DNA from: Candidatus Acetothermia bacterium
GTDB lineage: Bacteria > Bipolaricaulota > Bipolaricaulia > RBG-16-55-9 > DRXL01
Reading direction: 5' to 3'
Length of the DNA stretch: 48,637 nucleotides
Assembly: GCA_016179105.1 (NCBI GenBank)
Contig: JACOSB010000139.1
Coordinates: forward strand, 1-48,637
The notes under the pieces were generated by a model. That model worked only from the letters and a program-made list of their open reading frames with translations. It had not been told where the DNA came from and made no database searches. How positions within the stretch are numbered: the first letter of the stretch is position 1; each line of letters opens with the position of its first letter. A program made the translations under genes and the position numbers. Shown here piece after piece: positions 17,269 through 26,202 of this stretch.

Positions 17269-19686
17269 CTATTTTTTCGGCAACAAATTCAAGACAGCTT
17301 TCTTGTATTTCTGCACGCTCGCCTTTTCCCACAGCATCGGATGCGGCTGCACCGCGCGCCACGCTTGGAGCTGATCGCTGTAGAAATTCGAGAACGGATT
17401 ACCAGATTCACCCGTCGTGATCCCGCTGCGAGAGTTGTCCAGATTTGATAGATCGATGATCTCGCGATAGGACGTGACCGGGCCATTCGGGTCGGCGCGA
17501 TTGAGCGTCAAGGGCCCACCGGAGTTGGGTGCGACGCGATCGAAGATCCCTCCCAGAACGGGAATGTTGCTAAACGCGTGACGAAATTTTTTCGGGAAGA
17601 GCTTTCCCCATTCCCATTGATGAAAGTCAGCTCCATGCGATTTGGTCAAATTCTCCAACGCTTGTCGAAAACCTAACAAGAGTGCCTCGTCTAATTGTTC
17701 TTTTTTAGGTGTAGCAGGGTCATCGAACCAATTCGAGGCAGCATTCGATTTCGCAAATTTTAGGAAGAGATAGGTGCCCTTGCGATAGTCCACAAAATTC
17801 GAGGCTTTGCCGAGCTTGCTCTTGAACGCGTAATCGACCAATTCTTCGAACGTCTCGTGAATGATCGATGTCGCTACACTCGTCTCTTTTGTGACTCCAT
17901 TCCAAGCGCTCAAGAGGTCCAAAATCTGGCGCTCGCCGCGGGTCACCGACTGAGTGCGCAGGTGCTCAACGAGCAGTTTGGCCAATTCATCATAGGCTTC
18001 GCTGTAGCTGTCGGCTTGCATCGCGCGCATCTCGTCGAGCGTGAAATTGCCCTTGGCTTGCAGCAGGTGTACGGCGCGACGTTCGCGATACGGCGTGGCC
18101 CATTCGCCGGGAATCTCAATCGGATAGGCTGGGCTAACCACGCGATGATTGGCCGTGGCGATAAAGTGCGTGGGCGGGTTGAACGTGTACGGAAGCTGAC
18201 TAAATGGGATGAATCCCTCCCATTCGTACTCGCCGCTCTCGCCGGGCACGGGAATGCCTTGATACCCCTTGAGGCGTTTCGGAAATTTCCCCGACATTTG
18301 GTAGCCGATATTGCCCTCGACGTCAGAGTAGACAAAATTCAGATCGAAACCCCAGAGCGAGACGGCTTTTCTAAATTCGCCCCAGTTCTGTGCCTGATCG
18401 AGAGCAAGAAGTCCGTCGAGACCCTCAGCCGCGCTGGATTCATTGCTAAAGAGTGCCCAACTGAGAGCAATGCGCTCGGTCTCCTCTGGGAAGAGTTCAG
18501 TGACGATCGGGCCATGGCGTGTCACTAAGACTTTGTGAATCAGGGGAGCTTTCTCGCCTTTGACGCGAATCGCTTCTTCGAAAGTTTGGGCATCACGCCA
18601 CTGGCTCTGGTATTCGTATTGTTGGGGATTGTTGGGATTGAATTTTTCTATAAAAAGATCTTGGACGGCGAGACCGACGACGGTTACGCCCCAGGAGATC
18701 TTATCATTATGGCCAATCTCGATTCCCAGAATTCCCGGCAGGCTCGCTCCCATCACGTTCCAGCCCGGTGCGCTCAAGTGAATCTCGTACCATGTTGCAG
18801 GCTGGCGCACATTCAAGTGGGGATCGTTAGCCAGATACGGTTTTTTTGTTGCGGTGAGCGAGCCGTCGACAACCCAATTGTTGCTCCCGATCCCTTCCCA
18901 ATCCTCGGGTGACAGCCCGATCATTGACGTATAGTCGAGCGCAAATTTTTCAAGAGATTCGAGCGTTTTCTCTCGTAGCGAATACTTTGAGATCGTAGGA
19001 ATTGAGCTGCTGTCGGGAGCAATGCGGCCTTGGCCGTTGGCTTCGAGAACAAAGGTGCCGTCGATCGAATACGGTTCGTTGAGCTCTTTGAATTTTTCTT
19101 CGCTCAAAATTTTTTGAGCCCGTGTGCGCCAGACCATATCGTTCATATTGAGCTGAAGCGCCTGAGCCATCGTCGCTAAAATTAAGAAGATATCCTCGAC
19201 GGTCCAGGGCTCGGGCCGGTAGCCGAGCACCGTGAATTCTAAGGGCAGACGATCCAAGTGAGTGTTGATGAACTCATTCACGCCCCGCGCGTACGCCTCG
19301 GCCAGCTTTCGGGAAGACGAACTTAATTTTTGCGCAGCGGCTTTGGCGTGTCGGGCAAACCCGAGCGTGCGCACGGTCTTGTCTGCGTTGAGTGCCACTC
19401 TTCCCAGAATCTCAGAGAGTCGCCCAGCGCCCGCGCGCCGCGTCAAATCCATCTGCCAGAGCCGGTCTTGGGCAGTGACATAGCCTTGCGCTAAAAAGAG
19501 ATCTTCTTCGTTCTGGGCGTAGAGATGAGGTACACCCCATGGATCTCGGATCACTTCCACTTTGTCTGTGAGGCCGTTAAGACGCAATGGGCCCCGGATT
19601 TCTGGGGCAGGGCGCTCGACGAAGATATACACCCCACTGATAATCGAGATGATGACAACAATGGCAATCAATCTAAGTGCCAGCAT
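17269..19686 (-). CDS. Penicillin acylase-family N-terminal nucleophile hydrolase
   Basis: An 805-residue exported or membrane-anchored amidase (hydrophobic residues 5-23). The autocatalytic Ntn site is GSNNWVVDG; Ser268 would become the N-terminal nucleophile of the beta chain after cleavage following Gly267. Alpha-chain motifs (DPWGVPHLYAQNEEDLFLAQGY and QDRLWQMDLTRR) and beta-chain motifs (NDPHL, ATANHRV) are in order, and the length is normal for the family. Such enzymes hydrolyse amide bonds of penicillins, acyl-homoserine lactones or other acyl amides; the substrate is not evident. GGGAGGAACTC precedes ATG. Confidence 0.93.
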   Translation of the reverse strand: MLALRLIAIVVIISIISGVYIFVERPAPEIRGPLRLNGLTDKVEVIRDPWGVPHLYAQNEEDLFLAQGYVTAQDRLWQMDLTRRAGAGRLSEILGRVALNADKTVRTLGFARHAKAAAQKLSSSSRKLAEAYARGVNEFINTHLDRLPLEFTVLGYRPEPWTVEDIFLILATMAQALQLNMNDMVWRTRAQKILSEEKFKELNEPYSIDGTFVLEANGQGRIAPDSSSIPTISKYSLREKTLESLEKFALDYTSMIGLSPEDWEGIGSNNWVVDGSLTATKKPYLANDPHLNVRQPATWYEIHLSAPGWNVMGASLPGILGIEIGHNDKISWGVTVVGLAVQDLFIEKFNPNNPQQYEYQSQWRDAQTFEEAIRVKGEKAPLIHKVLVTRHGPIVTELFPEETERIALSWALFSNESSAAEGLDGLLALDQAQNWGEFRKAVSLWGFDLNFVYSDVEGNIGYQMSGKFPKRLKGYQGIPVPGESGEYEWEGFIPFSQLPYTFNPPTHFIATANHRVVSPAYPIEIPGEWATPYRERRAVHLLQAKGNFTLDEMRAMQADSYSEAYDELAKLLVEHLRTQSVTRGERQILDLLSAWNGVTKETSVATSIIHETFEELVDYAFKSKLGKASNFVDYRKGTYLFLKFAKSNAASNWFDDPATPKKEQLDEALLLGFRQALENLTKSHGADFHQWEWGKLFPKKFRHAFSNIPVLGGIFDRVAPNSGGPLTLNRADPNGPVTSYREIIDLSNLDNSRSGITTGESGNPFSNFYSDQLQAWRAVQPHPMLWEKASVQKYKKAVLNLLPKK

Positions 19687-19752
19687 GAGTTCCTCCCGTA
19701 TGATGAGACATTAGAGCAATAACAAAAGCAAATGTCAAAAGGGTTGTTGTCC

Positions 19753-19787
19753 GTTGGCTATTAGCTTTTGGCCAACGACTAATGGCC
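19753..19787 (+). repeat. Intergenic GGCTATTAGCTTTTGGCC-type repeat
   Basis: This palindromic-looking stretch shares GGCTATT and AGCTTTTGG with the reverse complement of 2161-2190. Both copies lie near gene ends, which suggests a second dispersed repeat family, less well conserved than the one at 19795. Confidence 0.45.
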
Positions 19788-19794
19788 CTCGGAT

Positions 19795-19827
19795 TTTCTT
19801 GGCGTTCTTTGTGCCTTGGCGGTTAAA
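19795..19827 (+). repeat. Copy of the AACCGCCAAGGC intergenic repeat
   Basis: Its reverse complement matches 12371-12403 at 29 of 33 positions. It abuts the gmk stop codon. Confidence 0.7.
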
Positions 19828-20424
19828 TTAAGTTGAATGCCACGAGATCAGGCGCGCGAGCGCTTCGCTCGCTTGCGCTTGATCTCGATTGATGAGAAGA
19901 TAGTCGAACAGCTCCACGGATTTGAGTTCAGCTTGGGCTGTTTTTAGTCGCTGTCTTAACTTCGCTTGGCTTTCTGTCCCGCGATCGTTGAGGCGACGTT
20001 TAAGTTCTGTGAGCGAAGGCGGCAAGATAAAGATGGAGACGAGTTCCCCCCCAATAGCACGACGCTTTTTGTTCAGCTGTTTCATGCCTTGCACTTCGAT
20101 CTCTTTGATCACATTCTTTCCCTGGCGCAAGAGCGATTGCACGTGATGCCGCGACGTGCCGTAGTAGTTCCCGTTGTAGATCGCCCACTCCAAGAACTCG
20201 TCGCGCTCGATCATTTGTTCAAAGTCTGTCCGCGAGATGAAGTGATAATTTTGTGAGGGAGTCTCGCCGGGACGGAGCGCTCTGCAGGTGTACGATGGGG
20301 AATAGCTCAGATCGGGCGTGCGCCGACGCACCTCGGCGAGGAGCGTGGTCTTGCCGGAGCCGGAGGGGCCCGCCACCACAAAGAAGCAGCCGCGACGCGC
20401 GGCCACATGCCGTGCCTTCCTCAC
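19828..20424 (-). CDS. gmk: Guanylate kinase
   Basis: A 198-residue GMP kinase making GDP. The P-loop GPSGSGKTT is at residues 19-27, the GMP-binding stretch YSPSYTCRALRPGE follows, and the EIEVQG segment corresponds to the family's D-(I/V)-D-x-Q-G. Its ATG overlaps the stop of the remA-like gene by 4 bases. Order yicC-remA-gmk is the usual bacterial arrangement. Confidence 0.95.
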   Translation of the reverse strand: MRKARHVAARRGCFFVVAGPSGSGKTTLLAEVRRRTPDLSYSPSYTCRALRPGETPSQNYHFISRTDFEQMIERDEFLEWAIYNGNYYGTSRHHVQSLLRQGKNVIKEIEVQGMKQLNKKRRAIGGELVSIFILPPSLTELKRRLNDRGTESQAKLRQRLKTAQAELKSVELFDYLLINRDQAQASEALARLISWHST

Positions 20425-20669
20425 TCGGCCTCCATCTGAAGCACCCGATCGACCACGGTCCTGATACGCAACGAAGAGAGGATCAACGTGTCGTCGGTGG
20501 TGAGAATGGCCGAGTTTGCTCGTCGATCACCCGTCCCATTGATGCACCTTTTCGCGCGCACATACTCACGAGCGAGCTGGCGCACCGCGGTCAACGAGGG
20601 TTTCGCGATCAAAATAATCTCGTCCGAGGCAATCGACTCTTTGGCCCCCAGCTTCACCAAATTACTCAA
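20421..20669 (-). CDS. remA: RemA-like (DUF370) regulatory protein
   Basis: An 82-residue protein matching the RemA/DUF370 pattern: a start of short strands around ESIASDEIILIAKPSLTAVRQLAREY, a DRRANSAILTTDDTLILSS core and a C-terminal RTVVDR helix. RemA binds DNA and controls matrix genes in Bacillus; its role elsewhere is little known. The gene sits between yicC (8-base overlap) and gmk (4-base overlap), as in many genomes. Confidence 0.85.
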   Translation of the reverse strand: MSNLVKLGAKESIASDEIILIAKPSLTAVRQLAREYVRAKRCINGTGDRRANSAILTTDDTLILSSLRIRTVVDRVLQMEAE

Positions 20670-21528
20670 CGTTTCTCACTTGCTCCCTAAATTTTTCGAT
20701 CGTCGCTTTCATCGCGATGATGCTCCTAGCGATATTCCCGTTTTTCGCTTTCGCACCGATCGTATTCACTTCGCGTCCCATCTCTTGAGCTAAAAAATCC
20801 AAAATTTGGCCGGCGGGTTCTGGCTTTTTGAACGTTTCTTCAGCCGCTTGCAGGTGAATTTTCAAGCGGGCAACTTCTTCAGTGATGTCCGCGCGCTCGG
20901 CGAAGATCGCGACTTCGGTCTCCAGGCGTTCGGGATCCAGATCAGCTCCATTGAGCAGTTCTCGAATGCGCTCGGCCAGGCGTTCTTTGTAGGCTAGCTT
21001 GATCGTAGCGGCGTGCGATTCGATCTCGGCCAACTCCGTGTTCATATCGCCAAGATGCTTGCGCAATTCGAGAGCCAGATGCTCTCCCTCGCGGGCACGC
21101 ATCGCGCGCGCTTGTTCGATGGCTGCTTTCAAGGTTTGTTGCACGAGGGGCCAGAGGGTTTCATCTTCGGTCTTAGCACGCTCGATAACTCCTTCTAAGC
21201 GCAAGAGATGGTCGAGCGTGACGGGTTCCTTGATGCCGAGAGATTTCGATAATTCTGCCAGAAATTTGTAATACTGAGTGGCTGTGTCGAGATTGTAGCT
21301 AAGGTCGATGTCGCCCTCGCGCTTGAGAGCGAGACGGACCTCGACGCGCCCGCGCGAGAACGAATGGCGAATCAGTTCGCGGGCTTGGAGCTCTAACAAC
21401 TCGTGTTCTTCAAACGCGATGAGATTAATATCTAGGTATTTGTGATTGAGCGTTTTGAGAGAGGCCGAGACGTTCCAGCCATTGCCTTGGGCTTCTCCCT
21501 TGCCGTACCCGGTCATGCTAGAAATCAT
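20662..21528 (-). CDS. yicC: YicC-family endoribonuclease-like protein
   Basis: A 288-residue YicC/YloC protein. The signature start MISSMTGYGKGEAQ, the SLKTLNHKYLDINL motif, the R-rich helix near the middle and the C-terminal GQILDFLAQEMGREVNTIGAKA are all present. Members are linked to RNA decay. It is the first gene of the yicC-remA-gmk operon. Transcription must start in 21529-21724, but I see no clear promoter there. Confidence 0.95.
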   Translation of the reverse strand: MISSMTGYGKGEAQGNGWNVSASLKTLNHKYLDINLIAFEEHELLELQARELIRHSFSRGRVEVRLALKREGDIDLSYNLDTATQYYKFLAELSKSLGIKEPVTLDHLLRLEGVIERAKTEDETLWPLVQQTLKAAIEQARAMRAREGEHLALELRKHLGDMNTELAEIESHAATIKLAYKERLAERIRELLNGADLDPERLETEVAIFAERADITEEVARLKIHLQAAEETFKKPEPAGQILDFLAQEMGREVNTIGAKAKNGNIARSIIAMKATIEKFREQVRNVE

Positions 21529-21707
21529 TGAAAACCCTTTCGATCGCGAGTGCTGCTGCGAGCTGTATCCATTACGAGGGGCGAGTATCCCTGGTCGGCC
21601 AGACGAGTGAACGGGAGCCGACGCTACTGCGTGCCATTATAGTTTTTGTGAGTATAGGGAGTCAAGCAGAGAAAGCTTGAAAGGTTTGACAAGAACGCGT
21701 TTCTGGG

Positions 21708-23348
21708 CTAAGATGAAAAAACTTTGGGAGATCGTCTAATGGTAGGACAGCAGGCTCTGGACCTGCTTGTGGGGGTTCGAATCCCTCTCTCCCAGCTTAG
21801 GGTACATAAAGAAAGAACTCGCCCATTACCGCCATCCTCGGACGAGGGCCACGCATACTCTATGGTGACCCTCTGGCGCTTTATCTTGATGCCTTTCACC
21901 CAGGAGCGTATGAATGCCCTTCTCTCCCTGAACGTCCCATTATTCAGCACACCCTGCAGATCCGAGACCATCTCCCGTATCGCTTCCTTCGGAATAGGCT
22001 TCACATTCCCATTCTTCAAGCTCTCTTGCAACTCCAGCTGCCTGAGCTCAAGCTCCTCAACCTGAGACCTTGTCTCCTTTATCCTCGGTGCAAGGTCATC
22101 TATCGAGAGCTTCCCGCCTTCCACAGCATCGTAAAGCTTGGACAGCTTCCTGCCCAGCTCTTTCAGCTGGGCCTCAATCGTCCCAATCACCTGCTCGTGC
22201 TCGCCTTTGTGCGAGCTAAGCTCCTCCAGCACCATCCGGTTGAGCTTCTCAAGGTGGCCTTCCCTCAAGATGACTCTCTGGATGCGCTCAAGCACCTTGC
22301 CCTCCAGATGCTCCTTGCTTACCAGCTTGGCTTGGCAAGCCAGCTTGCCTCTCTTCACATAGCTCTGGCACGCGTAATAGAAATACTGGTTGGATTTTGC
22401 TGAGGCTCCAGCCATGTGGTGGCCGCACTCCCCGCACTGCACAAGCCCGCTCAAGAGATAATGGCTTGACAAGGCGCGGGGAGAGGTTATGTCCGGCCCC
22501 CTGCTGTCCAAAGCCTGCTGCACTTTCCGGAATGTCTCGGCATCAACAATGGCTGGGTGGGATTCGGCAACCCTAATGATCTCCTTCTCATCTTTCTTCC
22601 TGTGGCTGCGCTTCTCCTCCCTCCTGTTCCATACCATCGCACCCGTGTAGATTTCATTGCGAAGGATGCTTAACACTGCCTTATGGCTCCACAGGTGGCC
22701 AGCCCTCGTCCTTACCCCTTCCTTGTTCAAAGTCGTTGCTATCTCCTTGGCCCCATAGCCTTCAAGGCACATCCTGAACATGCGGGCTATCACAGGGGAA
22801 TCATCACCCAGGATAAGCTTCGTCCTCTTTGCGCTCCCCTCTTCGATCTTGATCCCTTGGTAGCCGTATGGGTATCTGCCGCACGTCCAGTATCCCCGGC
22901 TTGCCGACTCCCTCATTCCCCTCATGGTGTCTTGTGCCAGATTGACCGAATAGAACTCGTCTATGACTTCTATGATGCCCTCCAGGAGCATGCCCGCAGG
23001 GGAGTCATCCACAGGCTCATTGATGCTGATCACATGGACGCCCTTCTTCTTGAGCGCGGCCTTGTAGAGTATGGAGTCCTCCCTGTTCCTTGCGAACCTT
23101 GAGAACTTCCAGACGAGTATTGCCTCAAAAGGCTTGGGGCTGGCCTTGGCCGCATCTACCATCTTTTTGAAGGCTGGTCTGTTGTCGGAAAGGGCGCTTC
23201 TGGCTTCGTCGACGTAGATGTTGCTTTCCAATACTGTGTAGCTTTGCCTTAGCGCATACTCCTTCATGGCCTTGAGCTGCCCCGAGATGGGCAAGTCCTT
23301 TTCGGCCTGCTTGTAGGAAGAGACTCTGGCGTATAGTGCGACTCTCAT
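21708..23348 (-). CDS. Large serine recombinase (integrase of the tRNA-Gln element)
   Basis: A 546-codon frame. Residues 1-150 are the resolvase domain with the nucleophilic Ser in LYARVSSYKQ and the VWKFSRFARN motif; residues 165-270 are the recombinase domain; a zinc ribbon starts CGECGHHM (about 310) and closes with a second Cys pair; residues 375-450 are coiled coil. This is the large serine integrase architecture. The C terminus has no stop before tRNA-Gln: about residues 518-541 are read antisense through the whole tRNA (ERGIRTPTSRSRACCPTI), ending at 21708. The natural end before integration was probably different. GGAGT precedes ATG 23348, 4 bases after the stop of a small upstream gene. 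Confidence 0.93.
   Translation of the reverse strand: MRVALYARVSSYKQAEKDLPISGQLKAMKEYALRQSYTVLESNIYVDEARSALSDNRPAFKKMVDAAKASPKPFEAILVWKFSRFARNREDSILYKAALKKKGVHVISINEPVDDSPAGMLLEGIIEVIDEFYSVNLAQDTMRGMRESASRGYWTCGRYPYGYQGIKIEEGSAKRTKLILGDDSPVIARMFRMCLEGYGAKEIATTLNKEGVRTRAGHLWSHKAVLSILRNEIYTGAMVWNRREEKRSHRKKDEKEIIRVAESHPAIVDAETFRKVQQALDSRGPDITSPRALSSHYLLSGLVQCGECGHHMAGASAKSNQYFYYACQSYVKRGKLACQAKLVSKEHLEGKVLERIQRVILREGHLEKLNRMVLEELSSHKGEHEQVIGTIEAQLKELGRKLSKLYDAVEGGKLSIDDLAPRIKETRSQVEELELRQLELQESLKNGNVKPIPKEAIREMVSDLQGVLNNGTFRERRAFIRSWVKGIKIKRQRVTIEYAWPSSEDGGNGRVLSLCTLSWERGIRTPTSRSRACCPTIRRSPKVFSS
21725..21795 (+). tRNA. tRNA-Gln (anticodon CUG)
   Basis: A 71-base tRNA. TGGGAGA pairs with TCTCCCA, the anticodon loop CTCTGGA sits on a GCAGG/CCTGC stem, giving CUG (reads CAG), and the T-arm is GGGGGTTCGAATCCC. 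CCA is not encoded: CTT follows the discriminator G. Its 3' half is the presumed integration site of the element to the right. Confidence 0.95.
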
Positions 23349-23352
23349 GGCT

Positions 23353-23604
23353 CTACTCCTTCCTCTGCTTTATTTTAGACTTTTGTTTCTCGACGAAGAA
23401 GGTTATTGCCTGCCTAATCCACTCCGCCTTGCCTACGCTCTCCGGCTTCATGGAGATGAAATCCTTCCAAGTTTCGCTGAAATCCTGGCTCACGTCGAAC
23501 GCTTCTTTTTGGTAAATAGGCATTGGGATCACCAAGACGGTTATAACCGATTCGGTACGAAAAGGGAAGGGCTTGTTGCTCACATTTTTAAGCCTTGTGG
23601 TCAA
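23353..23604 (-). CDS. Small basic protein upstream of the integrase (83 aa or less)
   Basis: The C-terminal half is helical and basic (GKAEWIRQAITFFVEKQKSKIKQRKE), and could be a ribbon-helix-helix or excision-helper type protein, but I do not recognise a family. The longest frame starts with TTG at 23604; a better start may be ATG at 23523, preceded by GGTGA, giving 56 residues. It ends 4 bases before the integrase ATG, so the two are probably cotranslated. Confidence 0.6.
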   Translation of the reverse strand: MTTRLKNVSNKPFPFRTESVITVLVIPMPIYQKEAFDVSQDFSETWKDFISMKPESVGKAEWIRQAITFFVEKQKSKIKQRKE

Positions 23605-24320
23605 TAAATTCTTGGGAATTTTTTGGTTACTGGGGTGAGGTTACGTCATCAATTTTATATGAAGATTCCACATTGCAGCTTTATGCTGAAAAGTGCCAGA
23701 ATTGGAGTAGGCAGGGAGAGTTGAGATACTGGATTGAACTTAATGTGCGGATAGAGAGTTTGCCCGAAATTGCTCGGCAAAAAATTGACGACTTGATATT
23801 AGAAACAAGACCATCAAAAATTGTGGTCCCACGGCCAAAAGAGTTTGAACATCTGCAGCTCTATTGCCCATCCGACACGACAGTGATAATTTCGGTCGGC
23901 AGAGACTCTGGAGTACCAAATTCCCAAAGACTTTTGGGCCTCGCGGCATGGATACCCTACCAGATCCAAAATGCTGCGTCTAGACAATTTCTCGACGGAT
24001 ACAAGATTATCATGGATCACATTGGTTCTACAAAGGAAGTTGAATATGCACATGATAAGTGCCTACAACTCGAAGAAGCTTTGGATGGCCTTTCCGGATT
24101 AGAGTTACCTGCAGAGATCCCCAAACGCGACGCTGCCGTGAAGACCAAACTCGAAGCTGAAAGAGAACTGCTGAAATCAGTCGGACGCCCTCCAGCCTAT
24201 GCAACCCCTCCACTTTCACTGTTGCGAAGAATGGAAAACAAGAAAATCGATTTGGACAGTCTGCGGATCTATTTCAGGAAGTTCGGCTATGATGACAATC
24301 AGGCGGATCCCACTTCGTAG
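23595..24320 (+). CDS. Unknown cytoplasmic protein (up to 241 aa)
   Basis: No known domain recognised. The sequence is mixed alpha/beta: RYWIELNVRIESLPEIARQKIDDLILE, then KIVVPRPKEFEHLQLYCPSDTTVIISVGR, then helical GLAAWIPYQIQNAASRQFL. The C terminus (PPLSLLRRMENKKIDLDSLRIYFRKFGY) is basic. Only a TTG start (23595) opens the full frame and there is no ribosome site, so the N terminus is uncertain. It runs toward the unknown 464-residue gene and overlaps its end by 47 bases. Base composition is richer in A/T than the chromosomal left half, in keeping with the element. Confidence 0.6.
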   Translation: MWSINSWEFFGYWGEVTSSILYEDSTLQLYAEKCQNWSRQGELRYWIELNVRIESLPEIARQKIDDLILETRPSKIVVPRPKEFEHLQLYCPSDTTVIISVGRDSGVPNSQRLLGLAAWIPYQIQNAASRQFLDGYKIIMDHIGSTKEVEYAHDKCLQLEEALDGLSGLELPAEIPKRDAAVKTKLEAERELLKSVGRPPAYATPPLSLLRRMENKKIDLDSLRIYFRKFGYDDNQADPTS

Positions 24321-25668
24321 AATCCTTCATGATATCTTTTGTATTTTCCCACAGGTCAAGCAGCTTTTGCTGTACTGGGCATTCCCCAGCTTCATAAGAA
24401 ATACTAAAATTGATTTCTCTACACCAACATTTCAATCCACATCTTTGCCAGAGTTGCAGACGAATGAACTCGTTAATTAACATGTGATATAACACCGCGC
24501 TCAATAGCTTAATGTCTGAATGCCAAACAAGCTTGTCTTCAAGCATAATTACCATACTAGTGACAGTTTTTGAGAGATCGATATACACACTTTGTGGTTG
24601 CCACACAGATTTTTCCGGCTTAACCCAGTCTCCAACCTCTTCTCTGTCTAAGCAATAACGTCTTCTCAAAGAATTCAGCATCTCTAGGCTCATCTTGTTG
24701 GATAACATTATCATAGTAGCTTCAGTCTCTTTGACAAAGCCTTCCTTATCTGGTTTTGGAGGCCTCCAGTGGTGTATGCCTAGGTCCTCTTGTGGCCAGT
24801 ATGAGGCTAAGATTCGTTCGAGTGCAATCGACCCATATTGATTACTCAAAGTTTCGATATCCTTGTCATCAATTTTCTCAAATATTTCCATCACCATATC
24901 GAATCGTCTGAGAGGCGAGCGTTCATTGGTTAGGTAATAGCTGATTATTTCCTCAGTAGTAAGTGTACTTGGATCTCTGCGATGTACTCCGAACGCAGGT
25001 ACGTTGAGAATGTAAAAGGACAGTCTGTATGGTGCTACATCATCAAGGAGAATCCGCCAAAGGCGGTCGGCAACGCGTTTATACCGCCAATAGTAGGTTT
25101 CAAACTGGGGAATTTCATGCGCGAAATACTTTATGGACAGCCTTTCATCGTCATCGATTTCCGGGCAACTCAATTGGTCAAATCTATCATCAATCTGATC
25201 ATGCCATAGGTTATTGTAATCCAATCCATATTTGCCCGAATACGCTACCAGTCTACGTACCAATATCGCATACCATAGAGCCGTAACTTCCTGCGTTGGT
25301 AGAGATGCTGCATGAGCTTTCTCAATCGCCTCGGCCAAACGTACAATACTTAGAAGCAGCTTGCCTTTCTTTTTATCGGTATTCCCTTTCTGGCAGAGCA
25401 CAGCTATTTGGTCATACGATTTGGCAGCCAGAAGACGAATACACCCCATGATTGAGGCTGCTGACACAAATCGATGTGGCTTCTCCCAAATCCAGTGTGG
25501 TTGATTTTTTCTGCTCTCAAAAGTGGCCAATGTATACGGGAAGATATATGTATCCGTAATACCATAGTAGAATGCCTGCCATTCATCCGTGGTTGCACCG
25601 GTCAGTAAACTAAGCGGCGGCGAACTATAACAGACTCCCTTCTTCAGAATCTCACAGAATTTACTCAT
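24274..25668 (-). CDS. Unknown 464-residue protein of the left divergent arm
   Basis: A long helical protein with no membrane segment or signal peptide. I see no known catalytic motif; it has Trp- and Tyr-rich blocks (FETYYWRYKRVADRLWRILLDDVAPYRLSF) and a Cys cluster near the end (CGLKCWC) that could bind metal. Start is ATG 25666-25668, because AGGAGG lies 9 bases upstream and ATGAGTAA overlaps the stop of the zinc-ribbon gene by 8 bases. The two genes are therefore tightly coupled and share the leftward promoter. Function is unknown. Conservation beside ParB/ThiF cassettes would be the key test. Confidence 0.75.
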   Translation of the reverse strand: MSKFCEILKKGVCYSSPPLSLLTGATTDEWQAFYYGITDTYIFPYTLATFESRKNQPHWIWEKPHRFVSAASIMGCIRLLAAKSYDQIAVLCQKGNTDKKKGKLLLSIVRLAEAIEKAHAASLPTQEVTALWYAILVRRLVAYSGKYGLDYNNLWHDQIDDRFDQLSCPEIDDDERLSIKYFAHEIPQFETYYWRYKRVADRLWRILLDDVAPYRLSFYILNVPAFGVHRRDPSTLTTEEIISYYLTNERSPLRRFDMVMEIFEKIDDKDIETLSNQYGSIALERILASYWPQEDLGIHHWRPPKPDKEGFVKETEATMIMLSNKMSLEMLNSLRRRYCLDREEVGDWVKPEKSVWQPQSVYIDLSKTVTSMVIMLEDKLVWHSDIKLLSAVLYHMLINEFIRLQLWQRCGLKCWCREINFSISYEAGECPVQQKLLDLWENTKDIMKDSTKWDPPDCHHSRTS

Positions 25669-26083
25669 CTTCTTCATCCTCCTGAGGAGCCAATTGAGCA
25701 ATGGCAATCGACTCCATAGTCGTATGAATCAGGTCGATCGACGAATTGATTAGATTCGATAATCCTTCCTTTGTAGCCGGAGGTATTGCTGTATCATGAA
25801 GAAAATCAGCAAGCTTGCCAATCAGAGGATCCGCTAATACTGATGGATCAGGAATCTTGGCTCGTAAGCGCAGATCTTTCTTTTTCACAGGTGGTGAAGT
25901 ATATGCTAATGAGGTTGTAGGCTGAGTGAGAAGCCGGTGCTTAGAGCGCTCTTGTTCCATTTCCCATCCCGCAACTCTCCCAGTCTTCACCTTATACATG
26001 CATTTCGGACAGTTGGTATATGGTCTTGTTCCTTTGTATGTCCATCTGTGCCCACAATGCTGGCATTCGAGTTCTTTCTTCAT
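25661..26083 (-). CDS. Zinc-ribbon protein (140 aa)
   Basis: ATG at 26083 is preceded by AGGAG and gives MKKELECQHCGHRWTYKG, followed by TNCPKCMYKVKTG: a single C-x2-C...C-x2-C zinc ribbon of the kind found in transcription-type regulators or RNA-binding proteins. The remaining 100 residues are helical with an acidic tail (PQEDEEDE). Longer starts up to GTG 26182 exist but would place coding sequence across the promoter. It is the first gene of the left arm, divergent from the ParB-like gene, and overlaps the next gene's start. Likely a regulator or adaptor; the exact role is unknown. Confidence 0.75.
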   Translation of the reverse strand: MKKELECQHCGHRWTYKGTRPYTNCPKCMYKVKTGRVAGWEMEQERSKHRLLTQPTTSLAYTSPPVKKKDLRLRAKIPDPSVLADPLIGKLADFLHDTAIPPATKEGLSNLINSSIDLIHTTMESIAIAQLAPQEDEEDE

Positions 26084-26173
26084 ATCGCTCCTAGCTGTTT
26101 GACCCTTCAATCCGGACCCGGTGCCTCCAGTGCTCGGTCTGTCTTGCAACTTGTCCTTCCAGTCCACCCACTT

Positions 26174-26202
26174 ACTATACACGGTTCAAGATCACTTGAC
26201 AA
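26174..26202 (-). promoter_or_regulatory. Leftward promoter of the divergent control region
   Basis: On the minus strand TTGTCA (26197-26202) and TATAGT (26174-26179) are separated by exactly 17 bases. Transcription would begin near 26167, giving an 84-base leader before ATG 26083. The -35 overlaps that of the rightward promoter. Confidence 0.7.

Noticed and set aside
17857..18528. 223-codon open frame opposite the penicillin acylase gene
   Set aside because: It is antisense to well-conserved acylase motifs, lacks a ribosome site and has no recognisable protein pattern.
20253..20690. 145-codon frame opposite gmk/remA
   Set aside because: Antisense of a conserved operon, Arg- and His-rich, no support.
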